Counted from the stretch's first letter, positions 1 through 8,874 are shown. The stretch: DNA of 64,000 nt from Fen-1258 sp964441505 (GCA_964441505.1 CAYTUV010000007.1:70462-134461); one strand, 5' to 3'. Numbers and translations: made by a program. The notes: a model not told the origin generated them from the letters alone.

Positions 1-1
1 C

Positions 2-514
2 GACAGCATAATTGTGTGCATAAACGAAACGACTGCTTTAGTGCCGGTCGTAATTAGTTCATACGATGATCCTGATATAAAATACGTTTGGAGAAACGAT
101 GCCGGGAAAAATCTGTATGATGGAAAAATATTCAGCCTTAATTCCGAAAGGACAGGAAAGAATACATATCACCTTGAACTGATTAATTCTGGCGGAATGA
201 TTGTTTCCAAAGCTGTTACAAATGTGATTGTTATAGATAGTCCCGTACTTAAAGAACTAAACGATGTTGATCTGTTTATTGGAAAGGCCAACGATGAATT
301 TGTATTTGATACATCCCACTACTTCGGGGGAAATATTTCTCTTCTGGAGATAAGCTGGAAATTCGGTGATGGGAACTCATCAAGTCTTCCTGTTGTAATT
401 CACCGTTACTTAAAAGAGGGCCGATTCAGAGTAGAAGTTGAGGTTGATAACCAGCTGAACACAAAATGTTCTAAGGCAAAAACAGGCTTTTATGTTAACG
501 TTAAGAGTAAATAA
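2..514 (+). CDS. PKD-domain protein, 5'-truncated by the window edge
   Basis: The reading frame is open from the first bases of the window, so only the last ~170 residues are present and the true start lies outside. The C-terminal ~80 residues look like a PKD fold: a tryptophan-lysine-phenylalanine-GDG turn followed by HRYLKEGRFRVEVEV, the usual strand pattern of PKD domains in secreted or surface proteins. The preceding ~80 residues are a second beta-rich, Ig/PKD-like segment. Such domains mediate protein or glycan contacts; no catalytic motif is visible. Function of the full protein cannot be told from this end. A hairpin follows the stop codon. Confidence 0.75.
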   Translation, partial: DSIIVCINETTALVPVVISSYDDPDIKYVWRNDAGKNLYDGKIFSLNSERTGKNTYHLELINSGGMIVSKAVTNVIVIDSPVLKELNDVDLFIGKANDEFVFDTSHYFGGNISLLEISWKFGDGNSSSLPVVIHRYLKEGRFRVEVEVDNQLNTKCSKAKTGFYVNVKSK

Positions 515-542
515 CAAAAAACCAATGATCTTCTAGGCCTCT

Positions 543-571
543 AAGCCTGTCATATAAAATGTGACGGGCTT
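543..571 (+). terminator. hairpin after PKD gene, possible terminator
   Basis: Ten-base arms AAGCCTGTCA and TGACGGGCTT pair with one T-G wobble around a 9-base loop, 28 bases after the stop codon of the PKD gene. The T tract behind it is short (ttta), so termination would be weak. Placement suggests it separates the PKD gene from the small-gene operon. Confidence 0.5.
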
Positions 572-669
572 TATCCTTCCTGCTACAATTCTTTCACATT
601 AACTGCTATACAACAAGTAACTACGGTGCACGATATTTCCTTTAGAAAAATTAAGAAGAAGGAGAGGTT

Positions 670-1002
670 GTGCTAAATCATTTTTTTGTAATACTGCTTT
701 TAATCATTTCTGCCGGAGTAGTTTTTTTCAAGGTAAAATCGAACTACTCTACTATGAATAGACCGTTTGTTTCCGCCTTTGATGTGCCGAGTATTTTCAA
801 TCATTCTCATAATATAAATTACTCACTCTATAATCCAAATTTTCTTCAAAGAAAGGAAAACAAAAATTCTTCGTTTTCATCACTTCAGTATAAAGCAACT
901 GAACCGGATAGTTATTCAACGGTGGCCGCGAACTTCGATGATGCGAAATTTAAATACACACATATAACAGAAAGGATGACCATTGTACACACTAACTATT
1001 GA
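670..1002 (+). CDS. small membrane-anchored protein, unknown
   Basis: 110 residues, GTG start behind a clear GGAGAGG ribosome site. Residues 3-21 form one hydrophobic segment (FFVILLLIISAGVVFF), so it is probably inserted in or exported across the inner membrane. The rest is polar, rich in Ser, Asn and Tyr, with no motif I recognise. It heads a run of closely spaced genes: its TGA stop overlaps the ribosome site of the next gene, and a receiver-domain gene follows. I infer joint expression with that signalling gene; the role is unknown. Confidence 0.55.
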   Translation: MLNHFFVILLLIISAGVVFFKVKSNYSTMNRPFVSAFDVPSIFNHSHNINYSLYNPNFLQRKENKNSSFSSLQYKATEPDSYSTVAANFDDAKFKYTHITERMTIVHTNY

Positions 1003-1012
1003 GGGTTTTAAT

Positions 1013-1195
1013 ATGGAATCTGATCATGATGTTGGATCATTGTCATTGTCAAATCTGGATGATAAAACTTTGGCAAGAATGTTTTATGACCTTAGGATCT
1101 ATAATCCTGAAGAATATAAGCTGATGAAATCGATTATAAAGATCCTTGCCTGTAATAACAAACTGCAGCTCTTAACAAATTTTAGAAACAAATAA
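1013..1195 (+). CDS. 60-residue protein upstream of receiver gene, unknown
   Basis: Start chosen at ATG 1013, which has GAGGG 7 bases upstream; a longer frame from 983 lacks a ribosome site and would overlap the previous gene more. The product is 60 residues, N-terminally acidic (MESDHDVG) and then predicted helical (DDKTLARMFYDLRIYNPEEY). No family recognised. It lies 14 bases before the receiver gene, so a partner or adaptor role in that pathway is possible but unproven. Confidence 0.5.
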   Translation: MESDHDVGSLSLSNLDDKTLARMFYDLRIYNPEEYKLMKSIIKILACNNKLQLLTNFRNK

Positions 1196-1209
1196 AAGAG
1201 GCGGTTAAA

Positions 1210-1620
1210 ATGAATGCGAAATTAAAAGCATTAGTCGTCGATGATGATGAATTATCGCAGGATTTTCTTCGATACTTTCTATTAAAGGAATTTGATGTTT
1301 ACACCGTTGGCAATGTAGAGGCATTCTATAATATAATCTCTAAAATCGATTTCGACATTGTATTTATGGATATAATGCTTCATGATACAAAAGACGGCAT
1401 CCAGCTTGTAAGTGAATTGAGATCTAATCCCAAATACACAAGCGTTCCAATATTAATATTAACAACACACGACTCAACTTTGGTTAAGGAACGTTCCTTG
1501 CGGGCTGGAGCGGATAAATTTATAACAAAACCGGTAATGGTAGATCAGTTGACAAAGATTATAAGCGCAGTTTTGTCTCAAAAGCGGGCCCATCTGGCTA
1601 AACCGCCAAATGTTATTTAA
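1210..1620 (+). CDS. stand-alone response regulator receiver domain (copy 1)
   Basis: A 136-residue CheY-like receiver with no output domain. The acidic pocket is D11-D12-D13, the phospho-acceptor is D54 (FMDIML), the switch Thr is T85 and the conserved Lys is K107 (TKP). The ~15-residue tail after the domain is not a recognised effector. No kinase is next to it; the partner must be elsewhere. It is closely related to the receiver at 1962-2372, and the bases just before both start codons also look alike, so the pair probably arose by tandem duplication. Similar to the receiver paired with the kinase at 20.8 kb, but that one is more distant. Confidence 0.9.
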   Translation: MNAKLKALVVDDDELSQDFLRYFLLKEFDVYTVGNVEAFYNIISKIDFDIVFMDIMLHDTKDGIQLVSELRSNPKYTSVPILILTTHDSTLVKERSLRAGADKFITKPVMVDQLTKIISAVLSQKRAHLAKPPNVI

Positions 1621-1665
1621 CCTATACAAAGCCTAATAATTAAAATGAAAAGCGAGGATCTGTTT

Positions 1666-1758
1666 ATGAAAAGAACCGCGAGACGGGTTGTATTAATAGC
1701 GCCGGGGGCTTTAGTGGTTTATTCTCTTTACTACTGGCAGAAATCAGTTTTTGGCTAA
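1666..1758 (+). CDS. possible 30-residue hydrophobic peptide
   Basis: An ATG with GAGGA about 9 bases upstream opens a 30-codon frame: basic N-terminus (MKRTARR), hydrophobic middle (VVLIAPGALVVYSLYYW), stop TAA. This looks like a single-pass micro-membrane protein, but length alone gives weak support. It sits between the two receiver genes. It may be part of the duplicated unit or chance. Confidence 0.3.
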   Translation: MKRTARRVVLIAPGALVVYSLYYWQKSVFG

Positions 1759-1789
1759 GTCTAAAAACTTTGAAAAGTAGCGGGTATGC

Positions 1790-1882
1790 AAAATGTTGTC
1801 TGGCCGCAATATTTATACCTGCTATGGCACCCTCAAAGATGGTGGATATGGTAAAATGTTGTCTGGCTGCAATATTCATATC
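1790..1882. repeat. pair of ~30-base direct repeats, 63 bases apart
   Basis: Two near-identical copies of a segment beginning aaaatgttgtctgg start at 1790 and 1853; within the first 29 bases they differ at two positions. The 63-base period is a multiple of three, so the repeat stays in frame in every reading frame, but no frame here looks like a convincing gene. It occupies the ~340-base stretch between the twin receiver genes. Otherwise I see only the possible micro-ORF in that stretch. Confidence 0.7.
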
Positions 1883-1961
1883 CGCCTCTTTGAATTTTGT
1901 AATAGGGAAGTTAACGGTAAGGCTAAAATGAATTTATAATTAAGAGAACGGCTGGTAAAAA

Positions 1962-2372
1962 ATGGATGAAAAATTAAAAATCTTAGTTGTTGATGATGAC
2001 GAACTTGCACAGGACGTCTTTCGTTTTTATCTGTTAAAGAAATTTGAGGTTTATACTGTGGGCAGCGTTAGCTCATTCTATAATATAATATCAAAAGTTG
2101 ATTTCAATATTATTCTGATGGATATTTCTCTGCACGATATCAAAGATGGAATTGAACTCACAAGCGAATTAAGAAAAAATCCCAAATACAAAAACATTCC
2201 GATATTAATGCTGACTATATTTAATTCCACTTCAACCAAAATACACGCTAAAGAAGCCGGCGCAGATATGTTTATTAACAAGCCGGTTGAGGGGAGAGAG
2301 TTAATCCGTATAATTGAATCTGTAAATACCAGCGGCATATCTTTTAAGGCAACACTCCAATCGGACAATTAA
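1962..2372 (+). CDS. stand-alone response regulator receiver domain (copy 2)
   Basis: 136 residues, CheY-like receiver alone: acidic residues D11-D13, phospho-acceptor D54 (LMDISL), T85, K107 (NKP). The body matches copy 1 at 1210-1620 closely (shared blocks such as FYNIISK and the NPKY turn), while the C-terminal ~15 residues differ completely, so the tails may set partner specificity. Ribosome site GAGAACGG lies upstream of the ATG. It ends 9 bases before the convergent SufE-like gene. Confidence 0.9.
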   Translation: MDEKLKILVVDDDELAQDVFRFYLLKKFEVYTVGSVSSFYNIISKVDFNIILMDISLHDIKDGIELTSELRKNPKYKNIPILMLTIFNSTSTKIHAKEAGADMFINKPVEGRELIRIIESVNTSGISFKATLQSDN

Positions 2373-2381
2373 GCCAGGAAA

Positions 2382-2816
2382 CTAATCTACCGATCTTGCT
2401 GCCAGCGCCTTAAACGCAAGTGCGTACATCTGAATCTGCTTCATCATTGCGCCTAGACCGTTTTTGCGTGTTGGAGAAAGATGATTATCGATACCAATTT
2501 TTTTCACAAATTCAGGCGGCGAAGAAAGAACCTCTTCCGGTGTGTGGTCGGAATAGACTTTTATAACCAGCGCAACTAATCCTTTCACAATCGCCGCATC
2601 GCTGTCGGCTTCAAAAAGAATTTTTCCGTTCTCAAGTTTTGCGTTAATCCATACCTGAGATTGACATCCGCTTAGTTTGTATTTGTCCGTCCGGTATTGA
2701 TCTTCTATCTGGGGCAGCTGTTTTCCGTAATCAATTATCCGCCTGTATTTATCTTCCCAGTCGGTGTATTGTTCAAACTCTTTTACTATTTCATTTTGTA
2801 TTTCTTGGATTGTCAC
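2382..2816 (-). CDS. SufE-family sulfur acceptor protein
   Basis: 144 residues, the usual SufE length. SufE proteins take persulfide sulfur from the cysteine desulfurase SufS and pass it to the Fe-S cluster scaffold in the cytoplasm. The key sequence is GCQSQVW with the acceptor cysteine at C51, followed by the conserved DSDAAIVKGL and a C-terminal LSPTRKNGLGAMM. No other suf gene is adjacent, so the desulfurase is encoded elsewhere. It converges with the receiver gene with a 9-base gap and no obvious terminator. Confidence 0.92.
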   Translation of the reverse strand: MTIQEIQNEIVKEFEQYTDWEDKYRRIIDYGKQLPQIEDQYRTDKYKLSGCQSQVWINAKLENGKILFEADSDAAIVKGLVALVIKVYSDHTPEEVLSSPPEFVKKIGIDNHLSPTRKNGLGAMMKQIQMYALAFKALAARSVD

Positions 2817-2876
2817 AAATTAACCGCTTTATAACTCACGCCTATTCTATTTAACAAAGAATACGCTGAGACTGGT

Positions 2877-3722
2877 TTATAAAATATTGTAAACTATTCC
2901 TATCTGTAATCCCTCTTTAACCTGAGTATAAGGGGATTGTGTCTTCTCATAGACAACAAGATAATTAAAATTAACGGTGATATACTTTGTTACTTTAGCG
3001 GCAATGACGTTATCAAAACGCACATCCCAAACATCAAGACTTTTGAACTGGGAAAAGAATCTGACTTTGCCGTTGTAGATAATATTATCATCAAGTTTGT
3101 AATTGATATCCGTTACAGATTCAAATCCGGTTTCAAACCGGAAGGATTCAATTTCGTTTTTGGTTACCAGATTATCAGAATACTGCCGAAACTTGTTCGT
3201 AATTATTTCCTGAAAACCGATACCCAGACGGGTAATTATATTTGGGTATTTATCATATGTAAATCCAATTGTTTGTGTGATATAACCGGGATCAAAAAAA
3301 TTAGCGATTTCAACTTCGGGATCAACTTTGTAATCGAAACCTCTGGCTACCTGTGTTCTGATCGAGTTAGAAATAAACGGGCTTACTGCCCAGGAAACAT
3401 CATAGACGGCCACGTTTTCAATATAGAGGTCGTTATCGGTCGTCCTGTATGTGCCGGAACCTATTTTGGAGCGGCCGTAAGTTGCTTTGATTGAATTTTT
3501 GAACGTCCATGGTGTACTGATTCTGTCGTAATGAAAGTCACCGAGCAGAGTCCAGGCTATCGAATTATCGCCGCCCTTTACCCAATTGCTAAATGCAATT
3601 TGATTAATTCCCAAACCTGCAACAAAAGATGGAATCCATTTATTCTTGAGTGAGTCGGGAACCTGTCCGGAGGAGATACCTACCGAGAAAAGAAGAGTAA
3701 TTACCGGAAAGATTTTTTTCAT
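2877..3722 (-). CDS. DUF3078 outer-membrane beta-barrel-like protein
   Basis: 281 residues with a Sec signal peptide (residues 1-19, ending SSG). The mature part starts with the DUF3078 hallmark INQIAFSNWVKGGDNS and continues as alternating aromatic strands to the end, matching a small outer-membrane barrel. Proteins of this family are widespread in Bacteroidota and related phyla; no activity is established. It stands alone: transcribed away from the CcmE-like gene and toward the SufE gene, with 60 bases between. Confidence 0.85.
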   Translation of the reverse strand: MKKIFPVITLLFSVGISSGQVPDSLKNKWIPSFVAGLGINQIAFSNWVKGGDNSIAWTLLGDFHYDRISTPWTFKNSIKATYGRSKIGSGTYRTTDNDLYIENVAVYDVSWAVSPFISNSIRTQVARGFDYKVDPEVEIANFFDPGYITQTIGFTYDKYPNIITRLGIGFQEIITNKFRQYSDNLVTKNEIESFRFETGFESVTDINYKLDDNIIYNGKVRFFSQFKSLDVWDVRFDNVIAAKVTKYITVNFNYLVVYEKTQSPYTQVKEGLQIGIVYNIL

Positions 3723-3872
3723 TATTTATCTTTAATTCTTGATTTTTCTAGCTCTGCAAAGTTAGAAAAAAAATTACAGGCAATCTTGTGGAATTCTCAT
3801 TCAGAATATTTTGTTTTGATAAAAGATGATTTTATATATTCACATATTAACTTCAATAAAGAAAGAGAAACC

Positions 3873-4217
3873 ATGAAAAAAGAGAAATTAGTTATTCCGG
3901 CACTGCTTATTGTAGTAATACTGGTACTTTACTTTTCATATTTTAACCCGAAGGACGAGCTGGGCTTATTCTCGGAATTTGATACAAACAGTAACGCAAA
4001 TAAGGAAATATTAGTAAAAGTTCTGCCCGAAAAAGGATTTGTTCAAGACGGTTCAGTGGGTACGGTCTTTTATGTTGAAGACCGTGCCGCTAAGCAAGTT
4101 AAAGTTTCGGGTCCGTTAATGCTTCCCGCGGGTATCGATGTGACAAGTCGTGTGGTTCTTTCCGGCCATTATAGCGGAGATTCTTTTCACGCGCATGAAG
4201 TGAAGATAAAGAACTGA
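3873..4217 (+). CDS. membrane-anchored CcmE-like OB-fold protein lacking haem site
   Basis: Start placed at ATG 3873 (basic MKKEK, AAAGAGAAA ribosome site); the frame extends 29 codons further upstream without signal. One transmembrane helix (residues 7-24) leads into a ~75-residue periplasmic domain resembling the OB fold of CcmE (VFYVEDRAAKQVKVSGPLMLP, then SGHYSGDSFHAHEVKIKN). CcmE carries haem through a histidine in an HxxxY motif just after this point; here the protein stops, so that residue is missing. No other ccm gene is nearby. Either a divergent CcmE relative with another job, or a generic OB-fold protein. Confidence 0.55.
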   Translation: MKKEKLVIPALLIVVILVLYFSYFNPKDELGLFSEFDTNSNANKEILVKVLPEKGFVQDGSVGTVFYVEDRAAKQVKVSGPLMLPAGIDVTSRVVLSGHYSGDSFHAHEVKIKN

Positions 4218-4252
4218 TGCAATAATATGAATCTTATCAGTGAAGTGATGAA

Positions 4253-6268
4253 ATGAAACAATTCGAGTTAGTCTCAAGTTATGAACCATCGGGAGATCAG
4301 CCTAAAGCAATTGCGGAATTGCTTGAAGGATTAAAACGGGGCGATAAACATCAGGTGCTGCTGGGTGTAACGGGCAGCGGTAAAACATATACAATGAGCA
4401 ACCTCATCAAAGAGTACAACCGCCCCACGCTTATAATATCTCACAATAAAACTCTTGCCGCTCAACTGTTTTCAGAATTCAAATCTTTTTTTCCCAATAA
4501 TGCAGTCGAGTTTTTTATCAGTTATTACGATTATTATCAGCCGGAAGCGTACGTTGTTAAGCGGGATCTATTTATTGAAAAAGATTTCTCTGTAAATGAA
4601 GAGATTGACAGATTGCGGCTTAAAGCAACAACATCGCTCATCGAAGGACGAAACGATGTAATCATTGTTGCAAGTGTAAGCTGCATTTACGGAATCGGTG
4701 CACCTGAAGAATATGCCAGGCAAATAATATTTTTGCGAAAAGGACAGACTCTTGAACGGAAAAAACTTTTGCGCAACTTGATTGATATTTATTTCACGCG
4801 CAATGATGCCGATTTCACAAGGGGTACATTTCGCGCCCGCGGTGATGTTGTTGAGGTTATCCCGGCATATCAATATGAGGAAGCGGTAAGAATTGAGTTT
4901 TGGGGCGACGAAATTGAGCGGCTCTCAATTATTGATTCTGTCACAGGAGATGTAATTCAGGAGGTGGAATCAATTCCCATCTATCCCGCAAAATATTTTG
5001 TAACCACACGCGATCAGGTTAACCGCGCAATCATTTCAATAGAAGAGGAACTCCGCGAACAATTAAAATATTTCTGGTCGCAGGAAAAATATGTTGAAGC
5101 CCAGCGGCTTGAACAACGCACCAAGTATGATATAGAAATGATGCGGGAGATTGGTTACTGTTCTGGAATTGAAAACTACTCGCGACATATGGACGGACGC
5201 CCTCCGGGTTCGCGTCCTTATTGCCTGTTCGATTATTTTCCAAAGGATTATCTATTAATTGTGGATGAATCTCACGTTACAATACCGCAAATTCGCGGAA
5301 TGTACAACGGAGACCGCTCACGCAAGGAAGTTTTGGTGGAATATGGTTTCCGTCTTCCCTCAGCAATGGATAACCGTCCTCTCAAATTTGAAGAGTTTGA
5401 CGGAATGACCAATCAGGTAATCTATGTAAGCGCAACACCGGCAGATTATGAATTCACCCGCAGCGACGGAACTTTTGTTGAGCAGGTAATTCGTCCTACG
5501 GGTTTGCTCGATCCCGAAATTGAAATCCGTCCGGTGAAGGGACAAATAGATGATCTGATAGGTGAGATACGCAAGCGGGTTGTGTTGAAAGAACGAATCC
5601 TGGTTACAACTCTGACAAAAAAGATGGCAGAAGATTTAACTGATTATCTGGACAAATTAAAAATAAAAGTTCGTTACATTCACAGCAAAGTTGAAGCGCT
5701 TGAGCGCGTTGAGATTATTCGCGACCTTCGCATCGGCGGTTTTGATGTTCTCGTGGGAGTCAATTTGCTGAGAGAAGGATTAGACTTACCCGAAGTTTCG
5801 CTTGTGGCAATTATTGATGCGGACAAAGAAGGATTTCTGCGGAGTGAAAGATCTCTGATGCAAACAGCCGGCAGAACCGCGCGTAATGTAAACGGAAGAG
5901 TAATTATGTACGCCGATAAAATTACCGAATCTATGAGAAAAACAATTGAAGAGACGGAGCGCAGAAGAAAACTTCAAAAAGAATACAACGAAGAACACAA
6001 CATTACGCCAACAACAATCTACAAAAGTGTTGAAGAAATTATGAATGCTACATCAATTGCAGATGTACGCAAGAAAGATTACGAAAAACAGGAAGCGGCA
6101 TTTATGAAAGTTGCCGAACCGGTAATTAAATATATGACCGACGATCAGCGTAAAGAATTGCTTGAACAGATGACGGAAGAAATGATTGCTGCCGCTAAAG
6201 ATTTGGAATTTGAACGTGCGGCAAATATGCGCGATGAGATTGACAAACTGAAAAAGATGATTAAATGA
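4253..6268 (+). CDS. uvrB: excinuclease ABC subunit UvrB
   Basis: 671 residues, full length. UvrB is the damage-verifying helicase-like subunit of nucleotide excision repair, working with UvrA and UvrC. Seen: Walker A GVTGSGKT at residues 38-45, the damage-probing beta-hairpin region with YYDYYQPEAYV, the Walker B/DEAD-like VDESHVTIPQI, helicase motif VGVNLLREGLDLPEVSL, QTAGRTARN, and the C-terminal UVR domain (DLEFERAANMRDEI) that binds UvrC. Starts at ATG with a GAAGTGATG context. The next gene begins 50 bases downstream on the same strand. Confidence 0.98.
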   Translation: MKQFELVSSYEPSGDQPKAIAELLEGLKRGDKHQVLLGVTGSGKTYTMSNLIKEYNRPTLIISHNKTLAAQLFSEFKSFFPNNAVEFFISYYDYYQPEAYVVKRDLFIEKDFSVNEEIDRLRLKATTSLIEGRNDVIIVASVSCIYGIGAPEEYARQIIFLRKGQTLERKKLLRNLIDIYFTRNDADFTRGTFRARGDVVEVIPAYQYEEAVRIEFWGDEIERLSIIDSVTGDVIQEVESIPIYPAKYFVTTRDQVNRAIISIEEELREQLKYFWSQEKYVEAQRLEQRTKYDIEMMREIGYCSGIENYSRHMDGRPPGSRPYCLFDYFPKDYLLIVDESHVTIPQIRGMYNGDRSRKEVLVEYGFRLPSAMDNRPLKFEEFDGMTNQVIYVSATPADYEFTRSDGTFVEQVIRPTGLLDPEIEIRPVKGQIDDLIGEIRKRVVLKERILVTTLTKKMAEDLTDYLDKLKIKVRYIHSKVEALERVEIIRDLRIGGFDVLVGVNLLREGLDLPEVSLVAIIDADKEGFLRSERSLMQTAGRTARNVNGRVIMYADKITESMRKTIEETERRRKLQKEYNEEHNITPTTIYKSVEEIMNATSIADVRKKDYEKQEAAFMKVAEPVIKYMTDDQRKELLEQMTEEMIAAAKDLEFERAANMRDEIDKLKKMIK

Positions 6269-6318
6269 TGTAAGACGTGAAAAGTGAAACGAAAGAAGGG
6301 AAAAATGGAGAATAAAAT

Positions 6319-6972
6319 ATGTTTATAGGACATTTTGGAACCGGACTCGCCGCAAAAAAAATAGATAATAAAATTTCTTTGGGTACACTTTTCTTAGCTT
6401 CTCAATTCATAGATCTGCTCTGGCCTTTCTTTTTATTGTTCGGTTTGGAAAAAGTAAAAATTGAGCCGGGCAACACAGCGTTTACCCCATTGAATTTTAT
6501 CTCATATCCATATTCTCACAGTTTGCTTGGTGTGCTTGCCTGGTCGCTTTTATTTGGGGCTATCTACTTTGCATTCAGAAAAAATATAAAAAGCGCACTG
6601 CTTCTGGCTGGTTTAGTCACGAGTCACTGGATTCTTGATTTAATTACACACCGGCCGGATTTACATCTGATTCCATGGATCGATTTGAAAGTGGGATTCG
6701 GGTTATGGAACTCAATTATTTTTACGATGATGATTGAAGGGATGATATTCTGTATTGGTTCTTACTTCTATATTAAGGCAACAAAAGAGAAGAACAAAAA
6801 AGGCTTAATTAGTTTGTGGAGCCTTCTGATATTTTTAATCGTGATATATCTTATGAATATATTCGGTTCTCCTCCGCCATCCGAAAAGGCAATCGCTTAT
6901 GTCGGATTGTTCCAGTGGTTAATAATTGTTTGGGGTTATTGGATTGATAGAAACAGAATTGTTGTAAGCTAG
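6319..6972 (+). CDS. YdjM/PF04307-type membrane protein (putative metal-dependent hydrolase)
   Basis: 217 residues with about five transmembrane helices. The histidine pattern is that of the LexA-regulated YdjM-like family: GHFGTGLAAK at the N-terminus, YSHSLLG near residue 70, and SHWILDLITHRPDLHL near residue 110. These histidines and acids are thought to bind metal within the membrane; substrate is unknown. It follows uvrB by 50 bases. In E. coli ydjM is LexA-controlled, so a shared DNA-damage link is conceivable, but I see no LexA box and this is only inference. Confidence 0.75.
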   Translation: MFIGHFGTGLAAKKIDNKISLGTLFLASQFIDLLWPFFLLFGLEKVKIEPGNTAFTPLNFISYPYSHSLLGVLAWSLLFGAIYFAFRKNIKSALLLAGLVTSHWILDLITHRPDLHLIPWIDLKVGFGLWNSIIFTMMIEGMIFCIGSYFYIKATKEKNKKGLISLWSLLIFLIVIYLMNIFGSPPPSEKAIAYVGLFQWLIIVWGYWIDRNRIVVS

Positions 6973-7081
6973 ATAGTCCATTCATTTACGCAACTCACCA
7001 TTTAATATTTGCTGTAAAACTTGGTTTGCCTTAATTTGCAAAAGACTACAATAATTCTTTAATTCTTTGTGGAGTATTTCG

Positions 7082-8815
7082 ATGAACATTCTAATCGTTG
7101 TTGCCGGCGCCGCACTATTGTATTACTTTGTTTACAAAACGTATGGTTCTTTTCTCGCCAAAAAAGTTTTTGACCTGCAGGATTCCAATTCCACCCCGGC
7201 AGTAAAAATAAACGATGGAAATGATTTTGTCCCGACAAGCTCAAAGTTTTTGATGGGACAGCACTTTTCCGCAATTGCTGCGGCCGGACCGATAACCGGA
7301 CCCATCATTGCGGGCGTTTTATTTGGCTGGGTGCCGGCATTAATCTGGATCATACTCGGTTCGATTTTTATTGGCGGCGTTCATGATATGGGATCTATTG
7401 TTGCATCAATACGCCACAAAGCGAGATCAATCACCGAAGTTGTCAAAGAGGGTGTTTCGGTAAGGGCATATATTCTATTTATGATTTTCATCTGGATAAC
7501 TCTCGTTTATATCATTGTCGCATTCACAGACGTAACATCAAGTTCATTTGTTGGAACAATTACTTTGGAGAACGGAGAAAAAGTTGGCGGCGGTGCAATT
7601 GCATCATCATCTCTTCTTTATTTGATTCTTCCGGTTATTATGGGTGTGTTATTAAAGCGGACAAAGCTTTCACTGACGTGGGCGACAATAATTTTTCTGC
7701 CCCTTGTTGGATTTGCAATTTGGGTTGGTCCTTACATTCCATTCGATACGGCAAAAATCTTCGGATTAACAGTGAACGACAGCCAAAAACTGTGGAATGT
7801 TTTTATTCTTGGTTACTGTTTCGTTGCATCAATTATTCCGGTTTGGATGCTGCTTCAGCCGCGGGGACATCTTGGAGGTTATTTTTTATATGCGGCACTT
7901 TTTGCGGCAGCAGTGGGATTAATATTCGGCGGATTCACAATTCAATACCCGGCATTTATTAATACCGATGCAAATGTAGGTAATTTCTGGTTCCCAATGT
8001 TTCCGGTTTTGTTTATTACCGTTGCCTGCGGCGCATGTTCCGGCTTCCATTCTCTTGTCGGATCAGGGACGACATCCAAACAACTCGCAAAAGAGAGTGA
8101 TGCCAAAGTTGTTGGCTACGGAATGATGCTGCTTGAGGGAATGGTTGCTGTTGTCTCGCTGGCATGCGTGATGATGCTCAGCAAAGACAATACACTTGTT
8201 AAAAGCTCACCCAATTTTATTTATGCATCGGGCATTGGGCAGTTTGTAAATCTTATCGGAATTCCATCCGCTCTTGGAATTTCATTTGGATTGATGGCAT
8301 TTACCACATTCGTTTACGATACGCTTGATGTCTGTACCCGTCTTGGAAGATATATAATTGAAGAACTGACGGGCTGGAAAAAATGGGCGGGTAAATCATT
8401 GGCCACGGCACTCACAATTGGAGTACCGTTATTATTTGTAACTGCAACAATGAGTGACGCGCAGGGAAATCTTGTTTCTGCATGGAAAGTATTCTGGAGT
8501 ATCTTCGGTGCATCCAATCAATTATTAGCGGCGCTTGCCTTAGTTGGAATTACTGTCTGGCTTTACAAAACTGCAAAATTCAAATATGCCTGGGTGGCTA
8601 CTTTTATCCCCGCCCTGTGGATGTTTTTAATGTCAACATGGGCTTTGCTGGTTTTAATGAAAGGCGGATGGTACAAATCGGGTTATTTCGCGTTGACCTC
8701 AGACCCTATTCCGTATGTTGCGCTTGTGCTTTTTTTACTTGCTATGGCATTGGTTGCGGAAACGGTTTATGCATTATTTATTAGGAAGAGAGTTATAATA
8801 GAAGAGGCAGTTTAA
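7082..8815 (+). CDS. cstA: CstA-family peptide/pyruvate transporter
   Basis: 577 residues, many hydrophobic helices. Start at ATG 7082 behind TGGAG; a TTG five codons earlier lacks spacing. CstA proteins import peptides or pyruvate during carbon starvation. Family marks: HFSAIAAAGPITGPIIAG, the GGVHDMGSIVASIRHKARSI loop, VACGACSGFHSLVGSGTTSKQL, and FVYDTLDVCTRLGRYI. It lacks the long C-terminal extension of E. coli CstA and belongs to the shorter group. Monocistronic: terminator just downstream. With several secreted peptidases in the window, use of peptides as food is consistent. Confidence 0.93.
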   Translation: MNILIVVAGAALLYYFVYKTYGSFLAKKVFDLQDSNSTPAVKINDGNDFVPTSSKFLMGQHFSAIAAAGPITGPIIAGVLFGWVPALIWIILGSIFIGGVHDMGSIVASIRHKARSITEVVKEGVSVRAYILFMIFIWITLVYIIVAFTDVTSSSFVGTITLENGEKVGGGAIASSSLLYLILPVIMGVLLKRTKLSLTWATIIFLPLVGFAIWVGPYIPFDTAKIFGLTVNDSQKLWNVFILGYCFVASIIPVWMLLQPRGHLGGYFLYAALFAAAVGLIFGGFTIQYPAFINTDANVGNFWFPMFPVLFITVACGACSGFHSLVGSGTTSKQLAKESDAKVVGYGMMLLEGMVAVVSLACVMMLSKDNTLVKSSPNFIYASGIGQFVNLIGIPSALGISFGLMAFTTFVYDTLDVCTRLGRYIIEELTGWKKWAGKSLATALTIGVPLLFVTATMSDAQGNLVSAWKVFWSIFGASNQLLAALALVGITVWLYKTAKFKYAWVATFIPALWMFLMSTWALLVLMKGGWYKSGYFALTSDPIPYVALVLFLLAMALVAETVYALFIRKRVIIEEAV

Positions 8816-8826
8816 TTCTTTATGAT

Positions 8827-8862
8827 AAAAAGGGGACCGACACGAAGATCAGTTCCCTTTTT
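8827..8862. terminator. bidirectional terminator between cstA and C1B peptidase
   Basis: Arms AAAAAGGGGAC and GTTCCCTTTTT form an 11-pair stem with one G-T wobble and a 14-base loop. The A-run on one side and T-run on the other make it work on both strands, as expected between two convergent genes. Confidence 0.85.
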
Positions 8863-8874
8863 AAATTTGATCTT

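Noticed and set aside
1664..1879. 71-codon minus-strand frame with a repeated NIAARQHF
   Set aside because: It is the translation of the 63-base direct repeat on the other strand; no ribosome site and atypical composition.
2937..3494. 185-codon plus-strand frame
   Set aside because: Lies inside the DUF3078 gene in antisense; the DUF3078 protein has signal peptide and family match.
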